64,000 bases of DNA from Streptomyces noursei (GTDB lineage: Bacteria > Actinomycetota > Actinomycetes > Streptomycetales > Streptomycetaceae), in the NCBI RefSeq assembly GCF_016917755.1, contig NZ_CP070326.1, positions 310,001 to 374,000 of the forward strand, given 5' to 3'. Positions 9,339 to 17,004 of this stretch are shown here, one piece after another. The first letter of the stretch is position 1. Each line of letters begins with the position of its first letter. The notes beneath the pieces were generated by a model. It worked only from the letters and a program-made list of their open reading frames with translations. It did no database searches and had not been told where the DNA came from. The position numbers and the translations under genes are program-made.

Positions 9339-10234
9339 GACCGCACCTGCCCGGATCGGTCCGCTCCGACGACGGGTGCGCAGCTGTGGTCGGTGTTTCC
9401 CGATCCGGTGGCCTCGGCCACGATCCGGGTGAGCGTGAGGTTCATGTCGGTGTGCAGCGCGGTGTAGACCTGGACCGCCACCGCGCCGACCCCGAGATAG
9501 TCGTGGACGTCCCGACCCGACTGCACGCCGCCGGAACCCATCAAAGGCAGGGAGAACCCGGCGCTGCGCAGCTTCCACAGTGAGGCCAGTACGAGCGGCT
9601 TGATGCCCGGTCCCGAGTAGCCGAACACACCCCCGAGGCGGAGGTCGCCGGTCTCCGGGTGCACGGCGGCGGCGGGCAGGGTGTCGCTGATGGTCACCAC
9701 GTCCGCGCCGGCTCGGGCGGCGGCCAGCGCCCGGGCATGGAGGCCCTCACCGCTGGCCAGCTTCACCGAGAACGGCACTCGGGTCGCGGCGCGGGCCGCC
9801 GCGGTGTACGCGTGCACCCGCTCGGGAGCGTCGTCGAGACCGTCCTTCTCATTGAGGCAGGAGATGCCGAGCTCCAGTGCCCGGCAGCCGGCTGCCTCCA
9901 CCCGGGCCGCCAACTCGGCCAGTTCCGCAGGGCTGTCGGCGTGCAGCGACGCGATGACCGGCAGCCGGTCCCGTGCCAGGTCGTGCAGGATGCCCACCCA
10001 GTGGTCGACGGACCGTTTGGAGTAGGTGGTGCTGTTGATCATTCCGGTGGGCAGGCGGATGATGCGCTCGTCCAGGCCCGTTGGCGGGTTGGGGTGGATG
10101 GTCTTGGTGACCACCGCGCCCGCGCCGGAGTGCAGCAGTCTGCGGATGTTGCGTTCCTGGTCGGTGAGCAGGCCCGAGCCGACCACAACCGGATTGGCCA
10201 GGTCCATCCCCAGCAGATGTGTCGCGGTCGCCAT
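9335..10234 (-). CDS. dihydroorotate/dihydropyrimidine dehydrogenase-like FMN enzyme
   Basis: A 299-residue TIM-barrel FMN oxidoreductase. It starts with LANPVVVGSG, followed by VVTKTIHPNPP (FMN-contacting Lys), INSTTYSKRS, VKLASGEG, FGYSGPGIKPL and MGSGGVQSGRD (FMN phosphate loop), as in dihydroorotate dehydrogenases and the uracil-reducing domain of dihydropyrimidine dehydrogenase. Such enzymes interconvert a pyrimidine and its 5,6-dihydro form. It is one base from the upstream gene and overlaps the next by 4. With a CMP-glycosidase-like gene before it and an amidohydrolase after it, reduction of cytosine to 5,6-dihydrocytosine (the Cgc5 step of congocidine) is the best guess. A housekeeping pyrD is less likely in this operon. 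Confidence 0.85.
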   Translation of the reverse strand: MATATHLLGMDLANPVVVGSGLLTDQERNIRRLLHSGAGAVVTKTIHPNPPTGLDERIIRLPTGMINSTTYSKRSVDHWVGILHDLARDRLPVIASLHADSPAELAELAARVEAAGCRALELGISCLNEKDGLDDAPERVHAYTAAARAATRVPFSVKLASGEGLHARALAAARAGADVVTISDTLPAAAVHPETGDLRLGGVFGYSGPGIKPLVLASLWKLRSAGFSLPLMGSGGVQSGRDVHDYLGVGAVAVQVYTALHTDMNLTLTRIVAEATGSGNTDHSCAPVVGADRSGQVRS

Positions 10235-10235
10235 G

Positions 10236-10751
10236 TCAGACCGCCGTCCTCGTCCGACCCAGCGCCGCGAGCACGCCGTCGACCAGCAGTGTCGAGTCCG
10301 CGGCGATCTCTTCGGCGGAGAAGAACGTGGCGACGGCGACCTGGGCGAGCCCCTTGAGCAGGTGACTGGCCGACTCGGCGAAGGGTTGATCGGTGATCCC
10401 CACGATGGGGCGGCCCAGTGCGCTGGCCCACCCCAGCTCGATGTGCGTGCCGTCCGTGCGCAGCAGGGTGCCGTCGAGCACCGGCAGTACCGGCACGAAG
10501 ACATCGCACTCGCACATCCACGCATAGTCGCGCACGGATACCTCTTCGGGGGTGAACGAGGCGGTGTCGGCGCCGAACCGCTCCGCCACGTGCGCGGACA
10601 GCACGGTGGCGCCGGCCTGCCGCGACTGGTCGATGGTCCGACTCAGGCATTCCCGAATCGGCGTCGCCATTCCGCCGGGCACCAAGGCATGCTGGATCGG
10701 ACCGCCGACAAACAGGGTGACGCCGCACAGGGCGCCCGGGGAGACACTCAT
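10236..10751 (-). CDS. nucleoside 2-deoxyribosyltransferase-like N-glycosidase (CMP hydrolase type)
   Basis: A 171-residue member of the nucleoside 2-deoxyribosyltransferase fold. It shows TLFVGGPIQH at the N-terminus, the central CDVFVPVLP and GTHIELGWASALGRPIVG, whose Glu is the nucleophile position. Secondary-metabolic members of this fold, such as MilB and BlsM, hydrolyse CMP to cytosine and ribose phosphate. The start ATG 10749-10751 is chosen; AAGGAG lies about 12 bases upstream, and longer readings would extend the N-terminus beyond the fold. It is the first gene of the leftward operon, as expected for the enzyme releasing the precursor base. Confidence 0.8.
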   Translation of the reverse strand: MSVSPGALCGVTLFVGGPIQHALVPGGMATPIRECLSRTIDQSRQAGATVLSAHVAERFGADTASFTPEEVSVRDYAWMCECDVFVPVLPVLDGTLLRTDGTHIELGWASALGRPIVGITDQPFAESASHLLKGLAQVAVATFFSAEEIAADSTLLVDGVLAALGRTRTAV

Positions 10752-11443
10752 GACTTTCCATGGCTCCTTCGAAAGAGTCCACCGACGGCCGGGCGATCGG
10801 GCGGAATTCGGCCACCGGAAAGAGAGGGGAATGGGCAGCACAATCACATGATGCGCTTGCCGTGAATCACAGGGGATTCCGGGCGTGAAACCCGGTGGTG
10901 TCACCGGGCGCCCGGGTACCCGTTGCCCACCCGTCCCGCACTGCGCGTCCATCAGGTAGGCAAATAGGTAACTTGAGGCTAGTCAGGGGCGATTCATCAC
11001 CACAAGCGTCATCTGAGCCAGGTGGAAATACGTGACAAATGGTGCAAAAAGTGCACACCAATCGGCCTGAGCCTCCGCTCAACCACCACCGACAAGGGCT
11101 CTCCCTGCTGGATCCACGGGCGCCAGGGGCAGGTCGAGGGATTCTGTTCCACAGACATATCCACCGCTGAGCGCGAGCGGCCGAAACGTCGCCGAACTCA
11201 TGTGCAAAGCCCTTACGGACGCCGACACTTGAAAGCAAATGGCGAGTAAAACCGGAGACCACATTGACAGGCGAAGGGAGCCTCATCTAGCTTCGATAAG
11301 CGTGAATGGCCGGTACCGCCTTGTCTCCGTTCGGGGCCGGCTCACCTCCGGCCCGAATGCCGCCGCGATCTCATCTTTCTTTCCCACGTTCCGGACGCCG
11401 GCCGTGGCCTTTTGGATGAACCCACCCAGAGGGGAAAATCCTG
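10752..11443. other. divergent intergenic region between the two cluster arms
   Basis: About 690 bases separate the first genes of the leftward and rightward arms. Open frames here are short, overlap on both strands and have no recognisable protein. It is presumably the regulatory core of the cluster. One promoter-like element for the rightward arm is described separately; I could not find an equally clear one for the leftward arm, and no operator palindrome stands out. No pathway-specific regulator gene is present in the cluster. Confidence 0.5.
11264..11293 (+). promoter_or_regulatory. candidate sigma-70-type promoter for the ACP operon
   Basis: TTGACA (11264-11269) and TAGCTT (11288-11293) are separated by 18 bases, close to the HrdB consensus, and lie about 150 bases upstream of the ACP start. 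The position leaves an untranslated leader of roughly 145 bases. This is a match by eye only. Confidence 0.45.
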
Positions 11444-11713
11444 ATGAACCCGTTGCAGACCATCAAACGCATTCTGCACTCCGATGTGCTGGTAGAGGTG
11501 CCGATCGACCAGATGCGGCTCAACGACAGCCTTCGCGAAAGCTATGGCATGGACTCACTCGGATTCGTGGAACTGCGCGTGCAGTGTGAGGAGGCGTTCG
11601 ACATCAACATCCCCGACGAGGCCGTTGCCACCGGCCAGTTGTCCACCCTCGGCGATGTACTCGCGCTGGTCGAGCGGCTGTCGGGGGCCGTCCACCCCCC
11701 GGCCACCACGTGA
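11444..11713 (+). CDS. acyl carrier protein
   Basis: An 89-residue stand-alone acyl carrier protein. The phosphopantetheine attachment serine is in GMDSLGFVELR near residue 38, the DSL motif of discrete carriers, followed by the recognition helix and FDINIPDE. It opens the rightward arm and overlaps the aminotransferase as GTGA, so the two are translationally coupled. It is expected to carry the growing acyl chain for the ketosynthase, dehydratase-like protein and ligase downstream, in the position that Cfa1 has in coronafacic acid synthesis. Confidence 0.9.
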   Translation: MNPLQTIKRILHSDVLVEVPIDQMRLNDSLRESYGMDSLGFVELRVQCEEAFDINIPDEAVATGQLSTLGDVLALVERLSGAVHPPATT

Positions 11714-13095
11714 GCACGGCCCCGGTCGCCCGGACCGACCACGCCGGGGACCCCACCGGTGTGCTGTCGCGCGGCAGGGACCTGCATCTGAACCACTACG
11801 GGGCAGCACGGCTGCCGTTCGCCTGCGTGGGCGGACGCGGCCTGGAGCTCGACATGGTCGACCTGAGCCCGGCGGGGCGAGGCAGACGGCTACGGCTGCT
11901 TGACGCCAGCGGCGGCTACGCCAGCGCGACCCTGGGCGGCGACCACCCCGTGATCCGCGCGGCGCTGACCCGCAGCACCGCGGTCGGCAACGTCACCGAC
12001 GAACTGGGGTCGTGGGAACGCGCGGAACTCCTCGACCGGCTCTTCGGCCCCGGCGGGCTGTGGACCGACCACTTCCCCACGGGGCGGTACCACGTCAGCG
12101 GACGCAACTCCGGCTCGGAGGGGAACGAGTTGGCATTACGGCTCGTGCTGGAGTCCCGGTTCGACGGCCGGCGACTGCGCCACCGACCGGGCAAGGTGCG
12201 GCGCGACACCATCCTGGCCTTCCAGGGTGCCTGGCACGGCTGGACCGGTGGGCTGGTGCAACTGCTCAACCGCAGGTACTACCGCGCCGGACTGCCCGCG
12301 CCGGACACCGCCGGCCCGTACGGCGTCCGGGTCGCGCACATCCCGTTCGGCGACCCCGAAGCCCTGGCGGAGTACTTCGCCGCGTCTGCCGACCGGCTGC
12401 TCGCCGTAGTGGTCGAGCCGATCCAGGGCGACGCGGGCATTCTGCTGCCTCCGCCCGGCTACCTGCGCGAACTCGCGCGGCGGTGCGCGGAAGAGGACGT
12501 GCTGCTCGTGGCCGACGAGGTACTGACGTTCGCCAAGACCGGTGACTGGTTCGCCATGCGCGACGCGGACGGGCCGGTGCCCACCGACATCACCGTCATC
12601 GGCAAGTTCCTCGGCATGGGCGCGGTGTCCACGTCGATGGTGATCGCCCGCAAGGGTCTGGCCGTCCGCTCCTCCGGCGCCGTGACCACCTCCGATCTCC
12701 GGCCACTGAACTGTGCGGTGATCCGTGACGGTATCGAACACATCGGGACCGAAGGGCTGCTGCGACGGTCGGCCAAGGTCGGCGTGCACCTGGCCGAACA
12801 TCTCGATGCCACCCTGGTGGGCCGCCACCCTGACGTGTTCACCGAGGTCCGCGGCACCGGGGCGATGCTCGGAGTGGAGCTGACCGCCACGGCGGCGGAC
12901 CGGATCGGCGAGCTGCGCAGGGCGCTCATCGAAGCGGGTGTGTACGCGGAGTTCATGGCGGGCGCGGGGAAACGCTCGGGCGGCCGGCGCTACGTCCATC
13001 CCACGCTGCGGATCGTGCTGCCGCTGATCGCCACCACGACACAGGCCGACGAGATCGCGGACCGGGTGGCGGCAGGCGCCCGGGCGCTGCGGTGA
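11710..13095 (+). CDS. class III PLP aminotransferase
   Basis: A 461-residue PLP-dependent aminotransferase related to glutamate-1-semialdehyde aminomutases and acyl-chain aminotransferases. It has NSGSEGNELA (phosphate-binding loop), FQGAWHGWTGG, LLVADEVLTF (Asp to the pyridine nitrogen) and the Schiff-base lysine in TVIGKFLGMG. GTG 11710 overlaps the ACP stop. The direct coupling to an ACP suggests that it puts an amine on a carrier-bound or freed keto/aldehyde intermediate, giving the amino group of the proposed amino-cyclopentane acid. Codon TTA at 12136-12138 makes translation dependent on the bldA leucyl tRNA, a common control on antibiotic genes. Confidence 0.9.
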   Translation: MSTAPVARTDHAGDPTGVLSRGRDLHLNHYGAARLPFACVGGRGLELDMVDLSPAGRGRRLRLLDASGGYASATLGGDHPVIRAALTRSTAVGNVTDELGSWERAELLDRLFGPGGLWTDHFPTGRYHVSGRNSGSEGNELALRLVLESRFDGRRLRHRPGKVRRDTILAFQGAWHGWTGGLVQLLNRRYYRAGLPAPDTAGPYGVRVAHIPFGDPEALAEYFAASADRLLAVVVEPIQGDAGILLPPPGYLRELARRCAEEDVLLVADEVLTFAKTGDWFAMRDADGPVPTDITVIGKFLGMGAVSTSMVIARKGLAVRSSGAVTTSDLRPLNCAVIRDGIEHIGTEGLLRRSAKVGVHLAEHLDATLVGRHPDVFTEVRGTGAMLGVELTATAADRIGELRRALIEAGVYAEFMAGAGKRSGGRRYVHPTLRIVLPLIATTTQADEIADRVAAGARALR

Positions 13096-13640
13096 GCGCG
13101 GAGTTCCGCACCCGGATCGAGCACGTCGACACCGACGCGACCGGGATCGTGCACTTCTCCCGCTACACCTCACTGATGGAAACCGCAGGCACCGAACACC
13201 TCGAAGCGCACCACGCGGGTCTGACCGCCTTCAGCGCGGCGGGCGTCGACCTGGTGGCCGCCGACCTGCGGGTGACCTACCTCAACAGCGCCGTGTACCG
13301 CGATGTGATCGTCGCGGACACCCGAGTCGACCACGTCGGCGCGGCCTGGTTCGCGCTGGCGGTGAGGCTGCTGCGAGAGGAGGAAGACGGCGTCCGCACC
13401 CCGTTGGTGACCGGCGACCTCGTCTTCGCCGCCGTCGACCCCGACACCCGGCGCGCGGTACCCCTGCCGGCGCCGCTGCGACAGACTCTGAGAGGAATGG
13501 TCCCGGATGCCGCACACCGACCAATCGGCACCCCCTCCCGCGGCGGTCCGCGCGGCTCGGCCGCTGGGTACCTCGGCGATCGCCGCCCTGGTGCACGGAC
13601 GCCATCCGCGACTGTTCATCGACCGGGTTCTGGACCATGA
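13092..13640 (+). CDS. 4HBT-type hotdog thioesterase
   Basis: The first 135 or so residues form a 4-hydroxybenzoyl-CoA-thioesterase-like hotdog domain: HVDTDATGIVHFSRY holds the catalytic Asp and the motif before the long helix with METAGTEHLE. Such proteins hydrolyse acyl-ACP or acyl-CoA thioesters. It overlaps the aminotransferase by 4 bases. The open frame runs on to 13640, giving 182 residues; the last 45 or so are Gly/Pro/Arg-rich, overlap the next gene and are unlikely to be part of the fold. It probably releases the cluster's acid from its carrier. Confidence 0.85.
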   Translation: MSAEFRTRIEHVDTDATGIVHFSRYTSLMETAGTEHLEAHHAGLTAFSAAGVDLVAADLRVTYLNSAVYRDVIVADTRVDHVGAAWFALAVRLLREEEDGVRTPLVTGDLVFAAVDPDTRRAVPLPAPLRQTLRGMVPDAAHRPIGTPSRGGPRGSAAGYLGDRRPGARTPSATVHRPGSGP

Positions 13641-14031
13641 GCCCGGCGTGTTCCTGCGCAGCATGTTCGCCGTCTCGGCCGAGATGAGCGCACTGTCCGG
13701 GCACCTGCCCGAGCGCGGCCTGACCCCGGGGGTGGTCCTGCCCGGCAGCCACACCATGCAGGCTTTCGCCCAATCCGGTGTGCTGCTCTACCAGTTGAGC
13801 AGCGCCCCGCTCGCCGACGACGAGGTGACCCTGGTCGGCACGGTCAAGTCCCGTTTCCTCGTCCCGGTCGTGCCCGGCGACCAGGTCGTGCTCGACGTAC
13901 GCGCGGACCGGCTGTCCGGCCACACCTTCGCCTTCTCCGCCGCGGTGACCGTCGAGGGTCGATCCGTCGCAGGATTCCGCGGCGCGATGAGCCGGGTGAC
14001 GGTCGATCCCGCGAGGGCCCGGCCGTGGTGA
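13507..14031 (+). CDS. FabZ/FabA-like hotdog protein (3-hydroxyacyl-ACP dehydratase-like)
   Basis: A 174-residue hotdog protein related to 3-hydroxyacyl-ACP dehydratases: IAALVHGRHPRLFIDRVL matches the FabZ entry, and LSGHLPERGLTPG carries the catalytic His. The helix that normally reads MPGVLIIEAMAQ is LPGSHTMQAFAQ here, so the catalytic Glu position appears to be Gln, after an insertion of about five residues. It may therefore catalyse an altered reaction, such as isomerisation or cyclisation, or depend on another acid. ATG 13507 has AGAGGAA 10 bases upstream and is needed to keep the first strand, although this overlaps the thioesterase frame by 134 bases. Equivalent in order to Cfa2. Confidence 0.8.
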   Translation: MPHTDQSAPPPAAVRAARPLGTSAIAALVHGRHPRLFIDRVLDHEPGVFLRSMFAVSAEMSALSGHLPERGLTPGVVLPGSHTMQAFAQSGVLLYQLSSAPLADDEVTLVGTVKSRFLVPVVPGDQVVLDVRADRLSGHTFAFSAAVTVEGRSVAGFRGAMSRVTVDPARARPW

Positions 14032-15134
14032 CCCCGGTGATCACCGGGCTGGCCTGGGACACTCCCCTGGGCCGGGCCCTGGAGGCGGTGTGGGAGCGGC
14101 TGTGCGCAGGGGACTCCGGTCTGGCGCCCGTGGACTCGCCGCACCCGCTGCGCAACACCGCCGCGGCCGTCATCGAGTCGCTGCCCTATGGGACGCCTGC
14201 GGGCAGGCGGCAACGGCTGCTCGCCGGGCGGGCGCTGCGCGCCGCGTTCGCGGACGCCGGTCTGTCCACGACCGACGCCGAGGTCGGCCTGGTACTGGGC
14301 ACCAGCTTCGGTGCCTCGTTGGACGAGGCGGAACCGACACTGCACGCCTGGGCCGACGACGCGGCGGCGGGCATCGGGCACCCGGGCACGCCGGTGTGTG
14401 TCATGACCGCGTGTTCCGCGGGATCGGACGCGATCGCCATCGCGCAGACCCTGGTGCGCTCGGGCGAGCGGCGGGTGTGCGTGGCGGGCGGGGTGGACGT
14501 GGTCACCGAGGCCAAGCGGCTCGGGCATTCCGCGCTGGGCACGATGAGCCCCACCGACATGCGGGCGTTCGACCGGGCACGCGACGGCATGCTGCTCGGC
14601 GAGGGCGCGGCGTTCGTGGTGGTCGAGCACCCCGACTCCGCCCGGGAGCGCGGCGCCCGGGTGTACGCCCGGCTGCACGGGGCCGGCGCGGCCAACGACG
14701 CCGCCGGGCTCACCGCACCGGACCCGTCCGGACGCTCCGTGGTACGCGCGGTGGAACGCTGCCTGGCATCCGCGGGCCTGGCACCCTCGGACGTCGCAGT
14801 GGTCAACGCACACGGGACCGGCACCCCGCTCAACGACGAGGTCGAGGCACGCAGCCTGCTGCAACTGTTCGGCGAGGACGGCCCGTTGACGTTCGCCACA
14901 AAAGGGGCTTTCGGGCACAGTCTGGGCGCCACCGGGGCCATCGAGGCCGTGGCGACGGTACTGGCGCTGCGGCACCGACGGGTTCCGCCGGTGGTCGGGC
15001 TCCGCGATCCGGTGGCACCGGTGCGGCTGGCCACGGAGTCGGCGCAACCTGTGGGCGCCGGCGCCGGATTGAGCCTGACGTTGGGGTTCGGCGGGTTCAA
15101 CACGTGTCTGCTGTTCGAAGGGGTGGGGGTGTGA
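14025..15134 (+). CDS. beta-ketoacyl-ACP synthase
   Basis: A 369-residue stand-alone ketosynthase that condenses acyl and malonyl carriers. The catalytic triad is intact: Cys in MTACSAGSDA, His in NAHGTGTPLND and His in GAFGHSLGATG. It is slightly shorter than FabF (about 410) mainly at the N-terminus, which begins VITGLAWDTPLGRAL. The start is one of the GTG codons at 14025 or 14028, both overlapping the stop of the preceding gene. It is the only complete KS in the cluster and is followed by a Cys-less KS-like partner, a pairing like Cfa3 with Cfa4. Confidence 0.9.
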   Translation: MVTPVITGLAWDTPLGRALEAVWERLCAGDSGLAPVDSPHPLRNTAAAVIESLPYGTPAGRRQRLLAGRALRAAFADAGLSTTDAEVGLVLGTSFGASLDEAEPTLHAWADDAAAGIGHPGTPVCVMTACSAGSDAIAIAQTLVRSGERRVCVAGGVDVVTEAKRLGHSALGTMSPTDMRAFDRARDGMLLGEGAAFVVVEHPDSARERGARVYARLHGAGAANDAAGLTAPDPSGRSVVRAVERCLASAGLAPSDVAVVNAHGTGTPLNDEVEARSLLQLFGEDGPLTFATKGAFGHSLGATGAIEAVATVLALRHRRVPPVVGLRDPVAPVRLATESAQPVGAGAGLSLTLGFGGFNTCLLFEGVGV

Positions 15135-15649
15135 CACACGTGCCGCCGGGCACACGGGTCCTGGGTTCGGCGACGGTGGTCGCCGAGGACCCGGCCGCGT
15201 ACACGAGGAACAAACCGTCCTTCTATGCCGACCCCGCTGCCTGGCTGGTCGCCGAGACCGTGGACCGGGCGCTGGCGGGCTGCGCCGAGTTGGTGGGCGA
15301 CGCCACCGACGACACCGCGATCCTGGTCATGAGCGCGACCGGAAGCGAACGGACGATACGCCGCATCGCCGACTCGGTGCCGCGCTCCCGGGTCTCGCCG
15401 CTGCGCTTCGCCGGAGCGAATCCGGGGGTACTGGCCGGGCTGCCCGCCCTGCGCCACAGGCTGCGCGGTCCGTCGTTGTTGTTGGCGGCGCACCCCGACA
15501 CAGCCACCCCCGTGGCGTTCACCGTGATCGACAGATGGCTCGCCGACGGCCACGCCCGGCACGTGATCCTGGTCGGCCTGCAATCCACCGCGGGAGAGCG
15601 GCAGTTGTGCGACTGTCTGGTCCTGACCAGTGCCGGGGAGGGCCGGTGA
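15131..15649 (+). CDS. small ketosynthase-like protein without active-site Cys
   Basis: A 172-residue protein starting at GTG 15131 (GTGA overlap with the ketosynthase). The segment FAGANPGVLAGLPALRHRL then RGPSLLLA matches the half of a ketosynthase that leads to the nucleophile, but the place where TACSSG should follow reads LLLAAHPDTATP, so the Cys is absent, and the His-containing C-terminal half is missing. It keeps the strand-helix continuation HARHVILVGLQ. It is probably a non-catalytic partner or a cyclase. It lies between KS and AMP ligase exactly where the coronafacic acid operon has the small Cfa4. A frame open from 14090 runs into this gene, but its upstream part lies within the ketosynthase and is not coding. 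Confidence 0.75.
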   Translation: MTHVPPGTRVLGSATVVAEDPAAYTRNKPSFYADPAAWLVAETVDRALAGCAELVGDATDDTAILVMSATGSERTIRRIADSVPRSRVSPLRFAGANPGVLAGLPALRHRLRGPSLLLAAHPDTATPVAFTVIDRWLADGHARHVILVGLQSTAGERQLCDCLVLTSAGEGR

Positions 15650-17004
15650 ACGGCTTCACCCGGTCCGCGGTGGCCGACTTCCTGAGCCGGGTCCACGCCA
15701 CCGTGGCCGGCGCGGACGCCGGCGCGCCGGCCGGGGTGGACGACGTGTTGGCGGATCTGGCCGGGCTGGGCCTCGCACCGGGCGACGCGGTCGTGCTCTG
15801 CCTGGCCAACGGAGTCGAACTGCTGCGTGTGCAGCTCGCGTCGTTGTTGCTGGGCCTGGTGCCGCTGGCCGTGCCTCCGAGCACGCCATGGCAGCGGGTC
15901 CGGGCACTGGCAGGGCACGTCGGGGCCAGCGTGGTGGTGACCACCCGACTGACCGGCGCGGAACCGCAGGCGCCGGTGGGCGACGCGTTCGCCGTACCGA
16001 CCGGGCACTGCGCCACTCCGTACCGGCCGGGCGAGATCCTGCTGTCCACCTCTGGTACCTCGGGAATGTTCAGTGCGTGTGTGCACCACGTGCCTTCGCT
16101 GCTGCACAACGCCCGTCTGCACGCCGAGGCCACAGGCATCACCGCGGCCGACACACTGCTGGTGAACCTGCCGCTGTACTACTCCTACGCCCTGGTGGCG
16201 CAGGCGTTCGCCGCGTACGTGACCACGGCGCGACTGGTGCTCGACGGGCCGCCGTTCTCGCCGGGCGCCTACCGCGACGCGATCACCGCGCACGGGGTCA
16301 CCCACTCATCGGTGACACCGACGATCGCCCGCCAACTGTTGGCCGACCCCGGGCCCGTGCCCCCCGGTCTGCGGGCGCTGACGGTCGGCGGGGACCGGCT
16401 CGCGCCCGCGGAGGTGGCGGACCTGCTGGCCGCACTGCCGTCTTCTGAGCTGTATCTGACCTACGGGCTCACCGAGGCCGGGCCGCGCGTGTCGACCCTG
16501 GCCGCGCACGCCGAGCCCGCGCACCGGTACGGCTCGGTCGGCCGGCCGCTGCCCGGGGTGCGCGCGTCGCTGCGCGAGGTGCAGGGCGACGTGGGCGAAC
16601 TGGTGGTGGAATCCGACACCGTACTGCTGCGACGGGTCGGGGACCACAGCGGCAGAGTTCTGCTGGGACCGCGGACCATCGCCACCGGGGACGCCTTCTC
16701 GATCGACGAGGGTTATCTGACCTTCCACGGGCGCCTGTCGGACTTCGTGGTGCTGCGTGGCGAGAAGGTCTCGCTGAACACCGTCCGGCAGGCCGCCCAC
16801 GCCATCCCGGGGGTGGTGCACTGCCTGCCCAAGGTGGTGAACGAGGGCGGCACACAGGTGCTCGACGTCCATCTGTCGGTCACCGACTGCTTGCCGGGCG
16901 GGGAGAAGGCCGTACGCCGCCTCCTCAACTCCCAGTTGCTGCCCGCCGAACGCCCTCGTGCCGTCTTCATCTCCGCCGCCGACCCGGAGACCTTCCGCAA
17001 ATGA
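15646..17004 (+). CDS. AMP-dependent acyl ligase (ANL family)
   Basis: A 452-residue adenylate-forming ligase that activates a carboxylic acid and loads it on CoA or an ACP. Core motifs are present in order: LLSTSGTSGMF (P-loop), YLTYGLTEAGPR, ATGDAF and GRLSDFVVLRGEKVSL (hinge), and the catalytic lysine is at the very end in ETFRK. It is short compared with the usual 500-550 residues. GTG 15646 overlaps the previous stop and the frame upstream of it is not coding. By position it matches Cfa5 and should supply the starter acyl group for the cluster's ACP. Confidence 0.85.
   Translation: MNGFTRSAVADFLSRVHATVAGADAGAPAGVDDVLADLAGLGLAPGDAVVLCLANGVELLRVQLASLLLGLVPLAVPPSTPWQRVRALAGHVGASVVVTTRLTGAEPQAPVGDAFAVPTGHCATPYRPGEILLSTSGTSGMFSACVHHVPSLLHNARLHAEATGITAADTLLVNLPLYYSYALVAQAFAAYVTTARLVLDGPPFSPGAYRDAITAHGVTHSSVTPTIARQLLADPGPVPPGLRALTVGGDRLAPAEVADLLAALPSSELYLTYGLTEAGPRVSTLAAHAEPAHRYGSVGRPLPGVRASLREVQGDVGELVVESDTVLLRRVGDHSGRVLLGPRTIATGDAFSIDEGYLTFHGRLSDFVVLRGEKVSLNTVRQAAHAIPGVVHCLPKVVNEGGTQVLDVHLSVTDCLPGGEKAVRRLLNSQLLPAERPRAVFISAADPETFRK

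Noticed and set aside
14090..15130. N-terminal extension of the small KS-like protein through the ketosynthase gene
   Set aside because: The extension is Arg/Gly-rich out-of-frame reading of the ketosynthase; the GTG at 15131 overlapping the stop fits the pattern of the operon.
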